Positions 50,201 through 62,049 are shown, counted from the stretch's first letter. The stretch: 64,000 nt of DNA from Ceriagrion tenellum (GCA_963169105.1 OY720636.1:74946123-75010122), one strand, 5' to 3'. A program made the numbers and translations. Notes: generated from the sequence alone by a model not told the origin.

Positions 50201-51959
50201 GGCAAAAAATCATTGATCGCGAAACGATCTCGAATTTCCCGAGTGATGGTCAGCTGTATAAGCCAATCACAATCACCATCAAGTGTATAACTCTGTTACA
50301 AAAAAATGAAGCTGGAATAATATTCTGTAGTACTGGGAGATTCTGATTCTTATTCCGCTCGAGTTCAATGTAATTTTTTTGTGGTTAACTTCTTCACTTT
50401 GGAGGGACATTTCGATTTTTAAGGCATTTTTAGTTGAAATAAATCATTCCTAAGTGCGCGGGAACCTATTTAAATTCGTAATCTGAAGAGCCCCGAAGGA
50501 AGTGCGAGGGCACTCGATTGTTTTTTTGTTGGAAACGGAGCGAACCGGCGAATAGATGCCTATTTTTCGCCTCGACGGAGAGGAAAAAGGCAAATATTCC
50601 TCACATGCGGAGTGACACGAAAACAAATCCGAGACGAGAGCGTAATGGACTTTCCTTCCGCGAGATTTAGGATCCGCGGATGGGAAAGAGTTTTTGATTT
50701 CCCGGAGAACTTGCAATGCGGTTTTCCATGTTGACGTGTGATACAGTCCACGATAGTAAGAGAAGCAGTAGTTTTTTTGTCTCCTTTTTAACTTCATCTG
50801 GAACAAAATTATTATTCTCGGGATACGATTTTTCCATTTCTTCATTAAATAATAAATATCACAGAAACCATAAAAACTATTTCAGGTGTTTTAAAAAATT
50901 TTTCATTATTTTTTATTGTACCAAATATGGTACACTGAAGTCCGTTAATTAAGCCGAGATGACTTCAGAGGAATGTGCAACATTCAGCATGCCTGATACG
51001 AAAGGACTTTTTCCCCTGAAATAATATCTTTCTTATAGGAATATTATTCTCTCTTAACTTTCAATCATTACCTTATAAGTCTGATGTGAGACCACTCTTG
51101 TAAGTCTGATTACCTTCGCCCCCTTAGAAATACTATGCTTATATAGCATTCATTTCTGTAAATAAGTACTAACTTTTATATAATATAGCCAGAAGATATT
51201 AAATGAGGCTCGTCTCAGAAAAAAATGGCAAATAAGAACATCCTAAGATTTCGACGGAAATATAACGAAAATTAATGTAGCATACCATGAGGCAATATTG
51301 AACTTGTAACAACAATAAACCATCAAACTAGATTACTGTATATTACGTAAATTCCCAAGGTCTTAAGAATAACTTAACGAATTTTGAAGACTCCTTAGAA
51401 AGGAAGGCGCGAATCACAGCAAATCATTAGCTTTTATTCATTAGGATAAATATTTCTGCGGCTCAATTGCAATGCTTAACCAACATTTAAAAAATTGATG
51501 AAAGATTGAAAGAAATACATTTCACCGTCTCCAGCTAGTTAGCACTTCAGAATACGACGCGGCGTAAAATTTTACATGTCTTTTTTCAGAAACCGAAGCC
51601 CCATAATACCCTTCAACGCTTCCGTGCTTTAGTTTTCTCTGTAAACTAAGAAGAGCGAGAGGAGCCTGTCGGAGAAATATTTTGGTTTCTCCAGGCGGGA
51701 ATAAGCTTCAAGGAGTCTATGACGCACTCGTCGAACGTCACCGTCAACGGACGGCGTGGCGAGCGCGTAAATCCTCCAAATGGACCCCGCCAACGCGTTT
51801 TCACGTCTCCGGAGCACATATTTTTTTAAAGAAAATACGATGGCATTTACCCCTCAAGTCTTGAGACTCATTTCCTTCTCTCTCCCTTCACGGTATGTTT
51901 CACTTGGCGTCAAAAATGTCCCTTGTTCGCATATGCAAGTGACATATTCTCTTGTAAGT
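50201..51959. other. intergenic, nothing definable
   Basis: No exon with family support. CpG-richer patches occur at 50460-50700 and 51600-51800. The 131-codon minus frame at 50450-50845 has no conserved motif. Confidence 0.4.
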
Positions 51960-51984
51960 TAGGATACCAATGCCCAGCTACAGA

Positions 51985-52045
51985 GAGTCAGGTTAACGTT
52001 AACAGCAAGATGATACAGATACTCTTATGTTTCACCACAAGTTAC
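51985..52045 (-). repeat. inverted partial copy of the dispersed repeat
   Basis: The reverse complement reads ATCATCTTGCTGTTAACGTT then AACC, close to ATCTTGCGGTTAACGTTAAC at 52308-52327. The two stand head to head about 260 bp apart. Confidence 0.4.
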
Positions 52046-52234
52046 TTATATGCATCTTTTTATGCATTACATCCATCTGTCGGTAAGAAGGGAGAGCTTT
52101 TGATGGGAGAACGAATTGACTTTGGTTTTCCATAGTAAAAATTTTAAACCCGACTTGAAGGCCCAGACGTTTCACAATCTCTCGTTAAACATTTTCTCGT
52201 TATGAAAACCTGAATTAATACTTTTTTTTGTTAT

Positions 52235-52400
52235 TCAACAGTTTGATGTACTCTGCACTAAAACCGTACTCTTAGTCAATGTCAAGTTAGAGAAAACTTT
52301 ATGTCATCTTGCGGTTAACGTTAACCACACATTATGAAGCCGGGTCAAATACACAGTTAACTGAGTTGGGGAAAAATTGAAGAAAACTGCTTTCTTCGAA
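52235..52400 (+). repeat. dispersed repeat, copy 2
   Basis: This is the partner of 40455-40620 in the same orientation. It centres on ATCTTGCGGTTAACGTTAAC and continues to GAAAAATTGAAGAAAACTGC. No coding content. Confidence 0.5.
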
Positions 52401-52454
52401 TGTTGATAGCTCATTTATCAAATACGACAACGATGTCAATATTTCTATATCTAC

Positions 52455-52645
52455 CTAATGCAAGGCGTTATTTCCACAGCCATCCTTACTATTCTTTGGC
52501 CGAAGTAACGTTTCTGGAGTAATGTTCACATAGCACCCAAGTAGAGCTGAAGATTCCACTGCAAAATCCCCACGAAAACCGGGTTTATACTTCGGGCCAT
52601 CATTATGGTAAACTATTATTCTAGCCATCACACCAACCGGATCCA
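52455..52645 (-). mobile_element. diverged tRNA-derived SINE copy
   Basis: On the minus strand it reads GGTTGGTGTGATGGCTAGAA, matching GGCTTGGTGTGGTGGCTAGA at 49903. Later pieces (ACTTGGGTGCTATGTG and AGAAACGTTACTTCGG) run parallel to the body of that copy. The B-box is decayed. The 68-codon frame here is an artefact of the SINE. Confidence 0.65.
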
Positions 52646-53164
52646 TAGTCAATATCAGCATATAGTTTAAAGTATATGAAACGTAGCCTCACCTGAGGGT
52701 CATGGTGAGCGTCACTGAAATCTGTATCGCACGAAGCGACATATCAGACAGGGAGGAAACGTATTCGGATAGTAATTTTAGTAAAGGCGCAGTGAGACTT
52801 AACGGTGGCACTCACAATTGATGAGCATGACGCAAAGGAGAGAAAATCACACAAAGGATGTGGGATGAAGAGGCCGAATCTTACCTCTAAGGTTCATTAA
52901 AGTTAAATTAAAGCTAAGTCATTCGGTGTTGCCCAGGCATTAACGCTTGATGCACCCACAGTGACCTCTGATTCTCCGCAGGTGATTACCACAAAATCTT
53001 GTTCTACCTATAGATTCATACGTGAAGAGAACCCCAGCGTCGGCTCGGCCTGTTCTTAACTAAAGACGCTGAAGGGACCACAATTCTGTCGAAGGAGCAC
53101 TGTAATTGAAGTCTTACTTTTAATTGAAATAAATTGAACTTGAAATTGTAATATTCCTAGTATC

Positions 53165-53310
53165 CAAATCGGGATCGAACACCCAGCGAGTTGATGTGTG
53201 CACAACCAGTGGAATTCGCACTCGGACACTCCGAGAAGAAAGCCAGTCCTACAACCACCAGCGCTAACTCGTTGTCCACGGAGGATATGGATAAACTTCA
53301 AAATACTCCT
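53165..53310 (-). mobile_element. possible tRNA-derived SINE
   Basis: On the minus strand an A-box-like TTAGCGCTGGTGG is followed by GTGCGAATTCC and later by a canonical-looking B-box GTGTTCGATCCC (about 53168-53180). The spacing is unusual, so it may be a composite of two heads or a degenerate copy. Confidence 0.4.
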
Positions 53311-53879
53311 CTGCTAACCGCTAGCGAAGCATGTGGCAAGGGGTGTAAAGGATACCAGTCACGAAAGAGGGGGGGAATAGGGGAAGGGAACATGGGGAGG
53401 AAAGCTATGATTACGGAATGTGTCCGAGTAGAATTAATTTCTCCATGTGTCCCGAGTGTGGCCACCAGAGTCCATCCAAGGTAAAAACGGAGTTGAAATA
53501 TTCTGATTTGGCCTTAATACAAACGAAAGGTGAACAATTTTTTGAACGATCTTAAGATTTTAAAAAAGGCCACCATAATGGATTCTTGGGTCACGTGATT
53601 CCCTTCCCTAAAAGGCAAAGGACGTGTTTACAAATTGTTAGCACTTCTGACTGGGATCTCCGCTATTATCTTCGATGCACTCTTGTGGTTCTCATAGAAT
53701 TTTATGCCTCTCAGTTCGACAGTGCATCTCTTTCATGTAGCCGCTCCTGTCATTTCTAGGGATGTAGTGCAGGGTTAAAAATAATTTCCTCTGAGTCACC
53801 CGAGTTTTGTATAAGTGTTAAATTAATTTGTAGCCTCCGACACTCTAGCAGCTCCCAACCTAGTCCTTACATCAGCTGT
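53311..53879. other. intergenic, nothing definable
   Basis: No exon or repeat was recognised between the SINE-like piece and the GC-rich acylphosphatase upstream region. Confidence 0.5.
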
Positions 53880-54429
53880 GATCCTCTGTACTGGTCTCAT
53901 TCACCTCCTGGCCGGCCGACGACCTCCTGAGACGAAAAGGGGGCGTGAGCGCGCTAGGAGGGCCCGCGAAAGCCCGTGGCTTCCAACATCCCGACGGTCA
54001 ACCCCTTGGGCCTGGGGTTGGTGGTGGCTGCTGCCAGAAGAGGGGGCGGTATTTATGGAACGTCGGGGGGGGCTCGCAATCCTGCCTCCCCCGCCCCTGG
54101 GCCTCCCCCACTCCAAGGGCGAGAGAAAGAGAAGAGATAGAAGAGGAGGAGGAGGAGATGGGGTGAAGCCAGCGCCTCTGCCGGCCCCCCTTTCGGATTG
54201 TAAAATAGGGAGGGGGAGATGGGGGATAGGTTTCGGGAGGGAAGAAGAAAAACAAAAGTGGTCCCGAGACTTTCAGACACGGGCAAGTGAGCAAAGGGAC
54301 GGAGAGTTCTTGAGCAGGAACTGAGACAAGAGGGTGAGAGAGAGGGAAAAGGAAGAGGAGAGAAGAAGAGATATACTGAGAGGAAGAGGAGAGTGAGAAG
54401 GAAAGGCATAAACGGGGAAAAAGGGCCAA
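53880..54429 (+). promoter_or_regulatory. probable promoter and 5' UTR of the acylphosphatase gene
   Basis: This GC-rich region precedes the first coding exon. It changes from CpG-rich (GGCCGGCCGACGACC near 53910) to long purine-only stretches on the plus strand with many GAGAG units (about 54120-54160 and 54320-54415). A TATA-like TATTTATG lies at about 54050. Purine-rich GAGA tracts are typical of insect promoters and 5' UTRs. The open frames across it (148 codons plus; 186 and 185 codons minus) follow from the biased composition and are not believed to be genes. The transcription start is unknown. Confidence 0.5.
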
Positions 54430-54565
54430 ATGGGTGTAGAGAGCAACGAGGTGCAGATAGAGGAGCAGCAGCAGCAGGCAGTCCAGCAGCAGAAGATGAT
54501 CTCGCCACAAGTCCCGCCGGGATGCAACGTCTCCGTGGAGTTCGAGGTCTTCGGGCAAGTGCAGG
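54430..54565 (+). CDS. acylphosphatase, first coding exon (partial gene)
   Basis: The exon starts MGVESNEVQIEEQQQQAVQQ and ends CNVSVEFEVFGQVQG. The last part matches the N-terminus of acylphosphatases, where human and insect proteins read SVDYEVFGRVQG or similar, followed by VxFR. This segment is the first beta strand and the phosphate-binding loop GxVQGVxFR. The exon stops inside that loop at CAGG|GTGAGG (GT at 54566-54567, phase 1), so the catalytic arginine would be in the next exon. That exon was not found to the end of the window. The enzyme hydrolyses acyl phosphates such as 1,3-bisphosphoglycerate in the cytosol. Unusual points are a Gln-rich N-terminal extension of about 30 residues encoded by CAG repeats, and Gln where Arg or Lys is usual in the loop. 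The identification rests on a short match plus the splice position. Confidence 0.72.
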
Positions 54566-54857
54566 GTGAGGAATCAAAAAAAAGTGTGCGGAGCTTTTTT
54601 GTGGGGACAAGGTAGATTTCTAGATGACCTCAAGGCCTTGAAAGAGTTCACCAGCATTCGGTGGAAGGATAAGGTTCTTCCAAATGAGAACAGATAAAGT
54701 GCACGAAATGTCATCCAGTATTTGCTAGAGCTTATTGCAAGCTTCGCTGTAGGGCGTGGGAGAGAGTGGGCAACATGCGGCCCAAAGAGGGTGCATTACA
54801 GGATATCTCAGTGGTATATCTTCAATGGTTTCCGAGCGTACTTTGTGGAATTTTGAC

Positions 54858-54958
54858 ATAATGGGATGAAATAAAATCACTTTGTATATTCCACACAAAT
54901 TGCTTTTTTTGACAGATTTGTGTGGAATATACAAAGTGATTTTATTTTATCTCATTAT
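54858..54958. repeat. 43-bp near-perfect hairpin
   Basis: Arms 54858-54900 and 54916-54958 are reverse complements with only two differences, both of which would be G-U pairs in plus-strand RNA. The loop is 15 nt (T-rich). A 12-bp direct repeat TATCTCAGTGGT lies at 54804-54815 and 54956-54967, bracketing the structure and overlapping its last bases. It sits about 300 bp inside the presumed acylphosphatase intron. It could be a miniature foldback insertion or a source of double-stranded small RNA. Confidence 0.9.
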
Positions 54959-56559
54959 CTCAGTGGTTCCTCTAGGCAACTAAATTTAATATTCAAGCAC
55001 CATGAGTCTCTGGATAATGTGACGAAACCGTAGGGTCTCTAGGATTGGAGATATCTAAGTAGGATAACTGCCTTTCAAACGCTACAGGGTTCGCTACAAG
55101 GTGAACTCGCAAGGATTTGGTGTTTTCCCGGCGAATGATGCTGATGAAGTGTTCTCGGGTTTTCTACCGAGAGAGGAAAGCAGTTGCGGCCAAAGTTGCG
55201 ACAACAAACTCTTCCATCGCCATCAGCATTCCCCACTTTCCACCTCAATCCTGTTCCGCCTCATCCCGCCTCAGCTCTGATGACCACGGCAGAGTTTAGC
55301 CGTTAATTCGTTGACATGAGTCGCTTCCGTCACCCGGCTGGAGACTCGAAAACACTTCATCAGTAAGGTGAACTTTATCTTCAAATATTAGAGCTAGCCT
55401 TCTCGTTGATCACTAGCATTGTGAGTGGAGTAGTAAGTTTGCGGGGCCAACGGAGGCAGGTACGCTCAGTGGATGAACGCCTAAGTCACTGTCTCAGCAA
55501 AAATACGAACACTTTTGTGTTCTTGAATTCCTAAAATCGAAAAGGTTAATTGAGTTTGACAGACCAACCGACAACAACCTTTTTGATCAGTGTACTCCTT
55601 TGCTGTTCAGTTCCCGTAAATGGGACCTATACACTGGACGAAAAATGCCAATCTAATATATAAACTGCTATTTGCAACTCACCTCCACAATTATTTAACT
55701 TAAAATCAACGTTCCTCTCAGGAGACGCGTACCCGTGAAGTAACCGCTGCAAAGGACGATTTTCAAGCTTATCCATTCCTCAGGTTGGAGCTGTACAGGG
55801 GATATTAGGTAGGGATACAGGCCAGAGGTTCTGGGTTCTGATGGGACGAGGACCGGATAGCCATAGCCAAGTATGATTTTCAAGTAGATCAGAGAATCAA
55901 CAGATCTTTCTGGTGACCTAGAAGCGGCATAATGAAATAGACCTACTCCAACCTATTCTGTGAATTAGACATAGCGTTCGACTTTTTCCTTGATAAACCC
56001 AGCCATCACTTGACCAACCGATCTTCAGCTTGAACAATTTGGCCGATCGGTGTTCCGCATCATTGCTTGGAATTTCCATTACTAATTTCAGAAATAAAAT
56101 TAATTGTACTATCCGTCCTAAATTTAACCGCTACGCAAAAATAATTAATCCAAAGCCCGTCGAAAAAATGCTAAACGGTAATTGCGGTACTCATAATGTT
56201 TATACACAATTGCACACGAGAGCACGGCTTTCCACTTCGCAGAACGAGGCATGGCGATACTGCAATAGTCGGACTCGAGCTCTGGAAGTTTCACCGTGAG
56301 CACAGCTACAGGAGGGTCAGCATTCTTGAAACTTAGGTCGCTGGAAGGCGCGCCCAGATGAAAACTCATCATACTCTCACTTCCCTCGAGGGATTTAACT
56401 TGGCGACAACTTCGCGAACCACCCGGAGATTGCCCATAGCGCCAAATTTATGCATTTTTCCCGGACAAATGAAATCGTTCCCGGGGACTCTCTATAGCAC
56501 TCATAACGGTACCCCGAATTGCTGTCGCGAGAGAATTTAATTATCGCCCGAGCGGAGGC

Positions 56560-57120
56560 GTATGGGAATTTTATTTTTTTGGGGAGGTGGTGAGGGGAGG
56601 AGAAGGACTCCTCTGCGACGACGTAGGCAAAATGAGTTCGGCATGAAAGATCGATATTGCGATCTCCCCTTTTCGGTGGAGTCCCGGACCCTTTATCCCG
56701 CGCCGCAGCAGCTGCCGAATATGTGTCCACCAAGGCATTGTGCTCGACCGGCTCACACAAGAACTTTTCACTTCTCTCTCTGGTTTCTCGATGAGTGGTA
56801 AATTTTAGCGCGGGATTAAAGGTGGGGAGAGTTAGAGAGCGAGAGAGAAAGAGAGAGGGCGATCTGGAAGTAGGAAGTTCTGCCCGCTCAAAACCTCCCT
56901 CCCATTATAATCCATCCCCTCAAAAACCCTCGCCGATGGGAACAAAAACGCGAAAATTTCGGTCGGTGCGTAAACAAGCGACGTCGAAGAAGCCCGGGGT
57001 GCCATTGAAAGGTCGCCAAGTTTATATGTTTCGGCGGAGTACAACGATCGCATTTCAAGTGCTTCAGTTTCCCCTCCAAAAAGTTTTACTACGGAGTTTG
57101 AAAGGGGAGGGGGGATAATT
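56560..57120. promoter_or_regulatory. GC-rich, GA-repeat-containing patch
   Basis: About 560 bases are richer in GC and CpG than the surroundings. They include a (GA)n-like run at about 56829-56860, with many potential GAGA-factor sites. Open frames on both strands here (up to 121 codons) have no family signature. An intronic enhancer or alternative promoter is possible but unproven. Confidence 0.3.
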
Positions 57121-57497
57121 GAGGAATTCGTGTCGCTCTTGGAATTGCTCGAAAGCCGATGTGAAAGTTTAAAACTCCCGAGTTGAGTTGCTTCGTAGTA
57201 ACTCTGTAGTTTTCTTCAAAGTTCCGAGGAAAATTATCCCCAATCAAGTACGGGCTTAAGATCTTCTTTACCTTTAGCTTAGTTAGCATTAATGTTTTGC
57301 AAAGCTCCACATAAACAATCCAATCTCATAAAATTTTCATCTAAATTTGTTCCTGTAGTCCTTCCAAAATCTGACTAATAATTATAAGCTGACCACATAC
57401 TCATGGCAGAGAGTATAAAATGGTTGATCATAAAACGATTATATGTGAAAACATCTTCATTTGGTGCAGTCATGAAGGCCGCTAAACACGGTACATT

Positions 57498-57681
57498 TAT
57501 CGGAAATCAAACACTTTCAAGTAATGGTCCACTAGTATATGTATTGTATATCTTCAGGGACCTGAAGATGTCACGTAATGACATCTTCAGTTCCCTGAAG
57601 ATGTCATTACGTGACGAAACCCGGGTCGTATACAATAAAAATATTAGTGGACCATTACTTGAAAGTTTTTGATTTCCGATA
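57498..57681. repeat. large inverted repeat with palindromic core
   Basis: Arms of about 54 bp (57498-57551 and 57628-57681) match well when one is reversed; both contain TTTCAAGTAATGGTCCACTA. Between them is a second palindrome in which GATGTCACGTAATGACATC is followed by its inverse, GATGTCATTACGTGAC. The right core reads CTGAAGA, GTCA-loop-TGAC, GAAACCCGGGTC, then the right arm. No target duplication was found and there is no coding content. It is likely a foldback element or the rearranged end of a larger transposon. Confidence 0.85.
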
Positions 57682-58582
57682 TGGAGAGGTTCCACAAAGT
57701 GAAGCCTGAATTTATTAGTTATACGGTACATTTAATTGTGCAAACGAATGTATCATACAATGTACAAGAAAATGAATAGAATTTGAGCAGGTTCTATTTC
57801 CCAATTAGCCATTCCGACAATAATAAATACCTCGCTTTGCACGGTACAATTTTTCTCATGAAACATTTCATGCATTCGTTAGTACAATAACATGTACAGA
57901 GTAAAGTGCCCTTTAGACCATCATAGTAGAAATGGGTTTAATGGCGGGAATTTTTTATTAAACTTAACAAGACTTCCATTAAAATGACAAAATAATGATT
58001 TACTGAAGCTTAAAACTAACTTAGTACGCATGCTTTCTTTACGAAGTGACTAGTCTCACAGTTCGTTGTCTTCTTTTTGAAAGCACCATTTTCACCATCC
58101 CCCTCAGAGTTTCGGAAAAGAAAGCCGGGAAGCAGAAGCTAGTATTATTTTACCATTGTGACTTTATTTTGGTCGCTTAAGGGCAGTCTGACGTTGAAGA
58201 ATGGTTCCACAAGGCGCTTGAGCTCAGGGACAGTTTCCAATATCGACAATATTTGTGTATACCTAACCGACTTCTGGTCGTAAATTTTTACACGTAGCTC
58301 TCCAATTTTCAGCTCTTAAGTTTCATCAGTGCTTTGCCCACTAGTGACACAGACATGTTAAATAGAGCATCTACCACAGAGAAGAGGTTTGCAGAAGTTT
58401 CATGAACAAATAAACAGTTATTATTATTAAGGTTTGTTATTGTATTACGACACGCAGCCAATCAACAGGCAAAAAGTTACCAATGTTGAGCATCACTACT
58501 AAAGGGAGACAAAGGTCGGATAACTTACCGATTGGAACCAAGGCTGTATGGAACTCTCACGATTACCAGTTTAATTACCAAT

Positions 58583-58628
58583 TTATTACCAATGTATGTA
58601 CATTCGTGTGTAAATACATTGGTAATAA
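58583..58628. repeat. perfect 15-bp hairpin
   Basis: TTATTACCAATGTAT (58583-58597) and ATACATTGGTAATAA (58614-58628) are exact reverse complements around a 16-nt loop. No RNA family was recognised. Confidence 0.85.
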
Positions 58629-61194
58629 GTCGATATTTAATATCATCAAAAGTTTCGGATGCAGTAAGGGAACTGAACACTACGACTCACTTCAGAAGTA
58701 GCGTTAAAGCCCCAACGTCCATCCAGAACCTCGTTGTATCCGTTGGTCGCATGATTATCGAGGGAAACGACGTTAAATTCAAAGCGGTACTGGGTGGAGG
58801 CTCTGCTTTCCACGCCGTGAGCGTGTAATTTCACGCGCCGCAAGCTTAGATAAGAGGCAATCTCCGACCCTCACCGATCGAGCCCAACCCTAGATTGGTT
58901 TAGGGTTGTTGGGCATCGCTTGACTGCGTTCATCCGATTAATCTATCAATCATGAAATCTATTTAACCTCATACATCCCAACGTTTGGCCTCGTTCCGAA
59001 TTTTTATGAAAATGGCCTGTGGATGACATTTTCGCCCCGCATACTAGCGCTTGCGTTCGTGTTCCATACAAACATCATGGGAAAGGAAAAACAATCGCTC
59101 TCAAACCAGAATGAAGGAAACTGACACGCCGGAAGAAAATCGAAATAATAAAAAGGGAGTGATGAGTGAACTATTATATGCAAGCAACGTGCGAGAAAAA
59201 AATTAATGAGTTTTTTAAGAGAAAATTTATCCAAGCGGGACCTGACCAAACACTTTTTGCATGGAGAAAATCTCGAAACTCGCGTTAGCTTTTGGAATTC
59301 GTCACGCTATACCAGTACACATTAGTCCGTACTCCGTACTTCACGTGGTTCTAATATCGCAAGTTCGCTTGCAGTCTTCTTTTCTTTTGCATATTTAAAT
59401 TAGAAATTCTGCTCGTGTGAAGTCGAGACGAGCGCTGAACGAAATAAAATATAATGAAGGTTCTTATTCTTTCAACCGAATTACGTTTTCTTTTCAAATA
59501 CGTGAAATTAAAAAAGGTGTAAAAATTGTCGCAATTGCACGTTTTTGTGACCATCCCTTGACGACCAACAGCATTGTTGTTGCGAATTCTCATATAAATA
59601 GGTAGGGAAACTATAGAGATGTAACAAATAAAAATGGAATAATGCGTAGCTTTTACCATAAGAAAAGCATAACATGAGCAATGAAATAATAATTTACGAC
59701 GCTCCAAGGAAAAACATAGACGTGGACTGTTATTCAATAAATGATGGTAATAAAGGAAACTTGGCTAGGTGGGACTAAATTATTCGATTTCTTAAGACAT
59801 ACGACTCGGATTATAATTTTTAACACCTGGAATTGTGGCCTGATGGATTTAATGCTGAGGCAAGAATTTAGTTTTTAATTAGTATTAGAGTTTTTAAAAT
59901 ATCGTTTGCACATCATCATATTTTTTGTAAGATCAATAATATATTCTGACAAATATTAACCAACGATAATCACTAAATAGTACAATTTTTGAGGTCAGCA
60001 AATGTATTAAACCAATGATTTAGCTTCATTTATTTAAGTTTTCACTTCGGTCGGCAGTCCCCCGACTGCCACCTTCTATTTTTTTCTGTGCTTTCCGAAA
60101 AATTCCTTCATTATGATACAAATGTAACAATATTCACCTGCATATTTAATTTATTTATTCAAGTATAAAAATGATAGTTTAGTACGTTTTTGTTTATAGG
60201 GAACATTAAGAGTTTACCATATGCATGAAATTGAGGATACTTTCTCCCACAATTATACAGATTAAGACGCGAAGCAGCATTTATTTCGCGCTTCAGAGCA
60301 GAAAACTATACAGAGTGTTCGTGCTTTGAAAAAAGGGATGACAGGAATCATCAGTTCAGTTCGACTATTCTCTAACTTTCTTCCTAAAATGGTGATACAT
60401 CAGTATTCTCAGAACATTTAGATGCAAGTATGGGTACTACATGCCCGAATAATTAAATTTGACGTGAACGAAGAAAGGCTAAAAACAATGGATGTGGTGA
60501 ATGTGTTGTTCCTTAAATGTAAATGATAAAAAATTAAGTGTATTCAGCTAGAGGGGTTTGCTTCATACAGAATCTCGCACCCTAGCATTTAACCCATCAT
60601 TTCCTCAGTAGGGAGTGTATTCTCAACCCGCGGAAATAATTTTGAGATTTATTTGATATATTTGACCATTTCCACAAAAACTACCACAAGCGTAATTGAA
60701 AATTTTTAGGTGAAAAATAAATATATTTTGCGAAAATATTCACACGCTAAGGAAAATGGTATATTGTCCCGAAGACAAGGGCGATGACCTAGCACCTGAC
60801 GCGGTGCACGGAGTCCTCGAATGTCAAGTCCAAGGTCGCGTCCTTAGTAATACCTTAACCCGGTCTCAAATCAAGGCATGGAAGAACTTCACAGGACACA
60901 GAAGAATGACTAAATGGAGGAACATCTACGAAATTCCAATTTAAGACAAAAACTGCGGATGAGATAGGATAACCCAACAGTTTGAGAATGATGGCAACCT
61001 GAAAAGTTATCAATTTCATAAATAACAAACATTTCATTGGTGAGCATAAACTGATCATACATAATTAATCGACATATTGTTAGCTTGAAATACAACAATA
61101 AGCTTATATTGTACTGATAAAACTAGAGAAGTAGCGTAAAATCCAAGCAAACTGGCTTCAATGTTCCTACATACAGCCGCCACTTCATTAAACA

Positions 61195-61476
61195 TACTTT
61201 CCAATATTTAGTAATGATGTATCTAACCTCAAGTTCGCGAAAATCGTTCTCTTAATTATCTAGGAAAGATTTTTCCTTTCTTTTGGTGATATTTCAATTT
61301 ATTCCAATTCACTCATTAATTCGATTAATTAATCATTTTATGCAAAATTCTCTTGATATTTGAGCAATTAATAGTTCACTGAGTTTCCAAATTATGTCCT
61401 TGCACTGGCATATTTTCATCTCATTATACTTGAGTTTAAAGCTTTTACAAAACGCATTATTATGGTTCACTACCAT
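61195..61476 (+). repeat. direct repeat, copy 1
   Basis: This aligns with 62050-62323 at roughly 80-85% by eye. Shared strings include ATTCTCTTGATATTTGAGCA and CGCATTATTATGGTTC. AT-rich and without coding content. Confidence 0.85.
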
Positions 61477-62049
61477 TGAGCAGCAATTTCGAAGTAATCT
61501 TACACTCCCAAAGGGTAAATAATTCTGCCACTATTCCCAGAAATTCCTTTTTCGGTGATGAAAAATGCTTGTCTTCCTGCGTTCGATATCGAAACGAGGA
61601 ACAAAGGAACGCTCATTCCAGGTTTTCTTCTCGGCAAATGCCTCTCCCGCGTGTTTAGTATCTCCAAATGGTGTTAGTATTGATCCCGTGATCCAGACAT
61701 CGAGGTGCAGGCGAGAGGAGAGGCACGGACATCATACGGTACCAAAATTTCACACATCCGAATGATTAACTCCTGAATGCTATCTAATTATATTAATATT
61801 TAGCTTAACCCAGAATCCCGCCGACTAATGCCATCGTCATAAGTTAATAATTTTATAATAGGTTACTTTTTAGAGTTAACCTGAGTACTCTCATGGCTGA
61901 ATATTGAAAAGGACCCCTCCGCTCTAATAAATTATTTACAAATTGATGCGTTCCTGGAGGTCATGATCAAAAATGGATGAACTTCGAACATGTCCGACAA
62001 TAATCAAACATATTAGTATCAAAACCCTGCCATAAGTTGATGTTTGAAG

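Noticed and set aside
53878..54324. Plus-strand frame of 148 codons ahead of the acylphosphatase exon
   Set aside because: Low-complexity Arg/Gly/Glu-rich translation produced by GC- and purine-rich DNA; no domain, and better explained as promoter or 5' UTR.
53998..54610. Two overlapping minus-strand frames of about 185 codons
   Set aside because: Both are Ser/Leu/Pro-rich shadows of the purine tracts on the plus strand, overlap each other in different frames, and cover the acylphosphatase exon antisense.
55695..55883. Internal duplication TGAAAATC.T.CTT.GC
   Set aside because: Two halves look loosely similar, but the match is short and gapped and could be chance.
58882..58914. Hairpin containing CCCTA and TAGGG
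   Set aside because: Single telomere-like units in a bulged stem; no array, so not telomeric sequence.
60756..60944. 62-codon plus-strand frame with ECQVQGRV
   Set aside because: The VQG is a chance echo of the acylphosphatase loop; no flanking fold residues and no suitable splice sites for the next exon.
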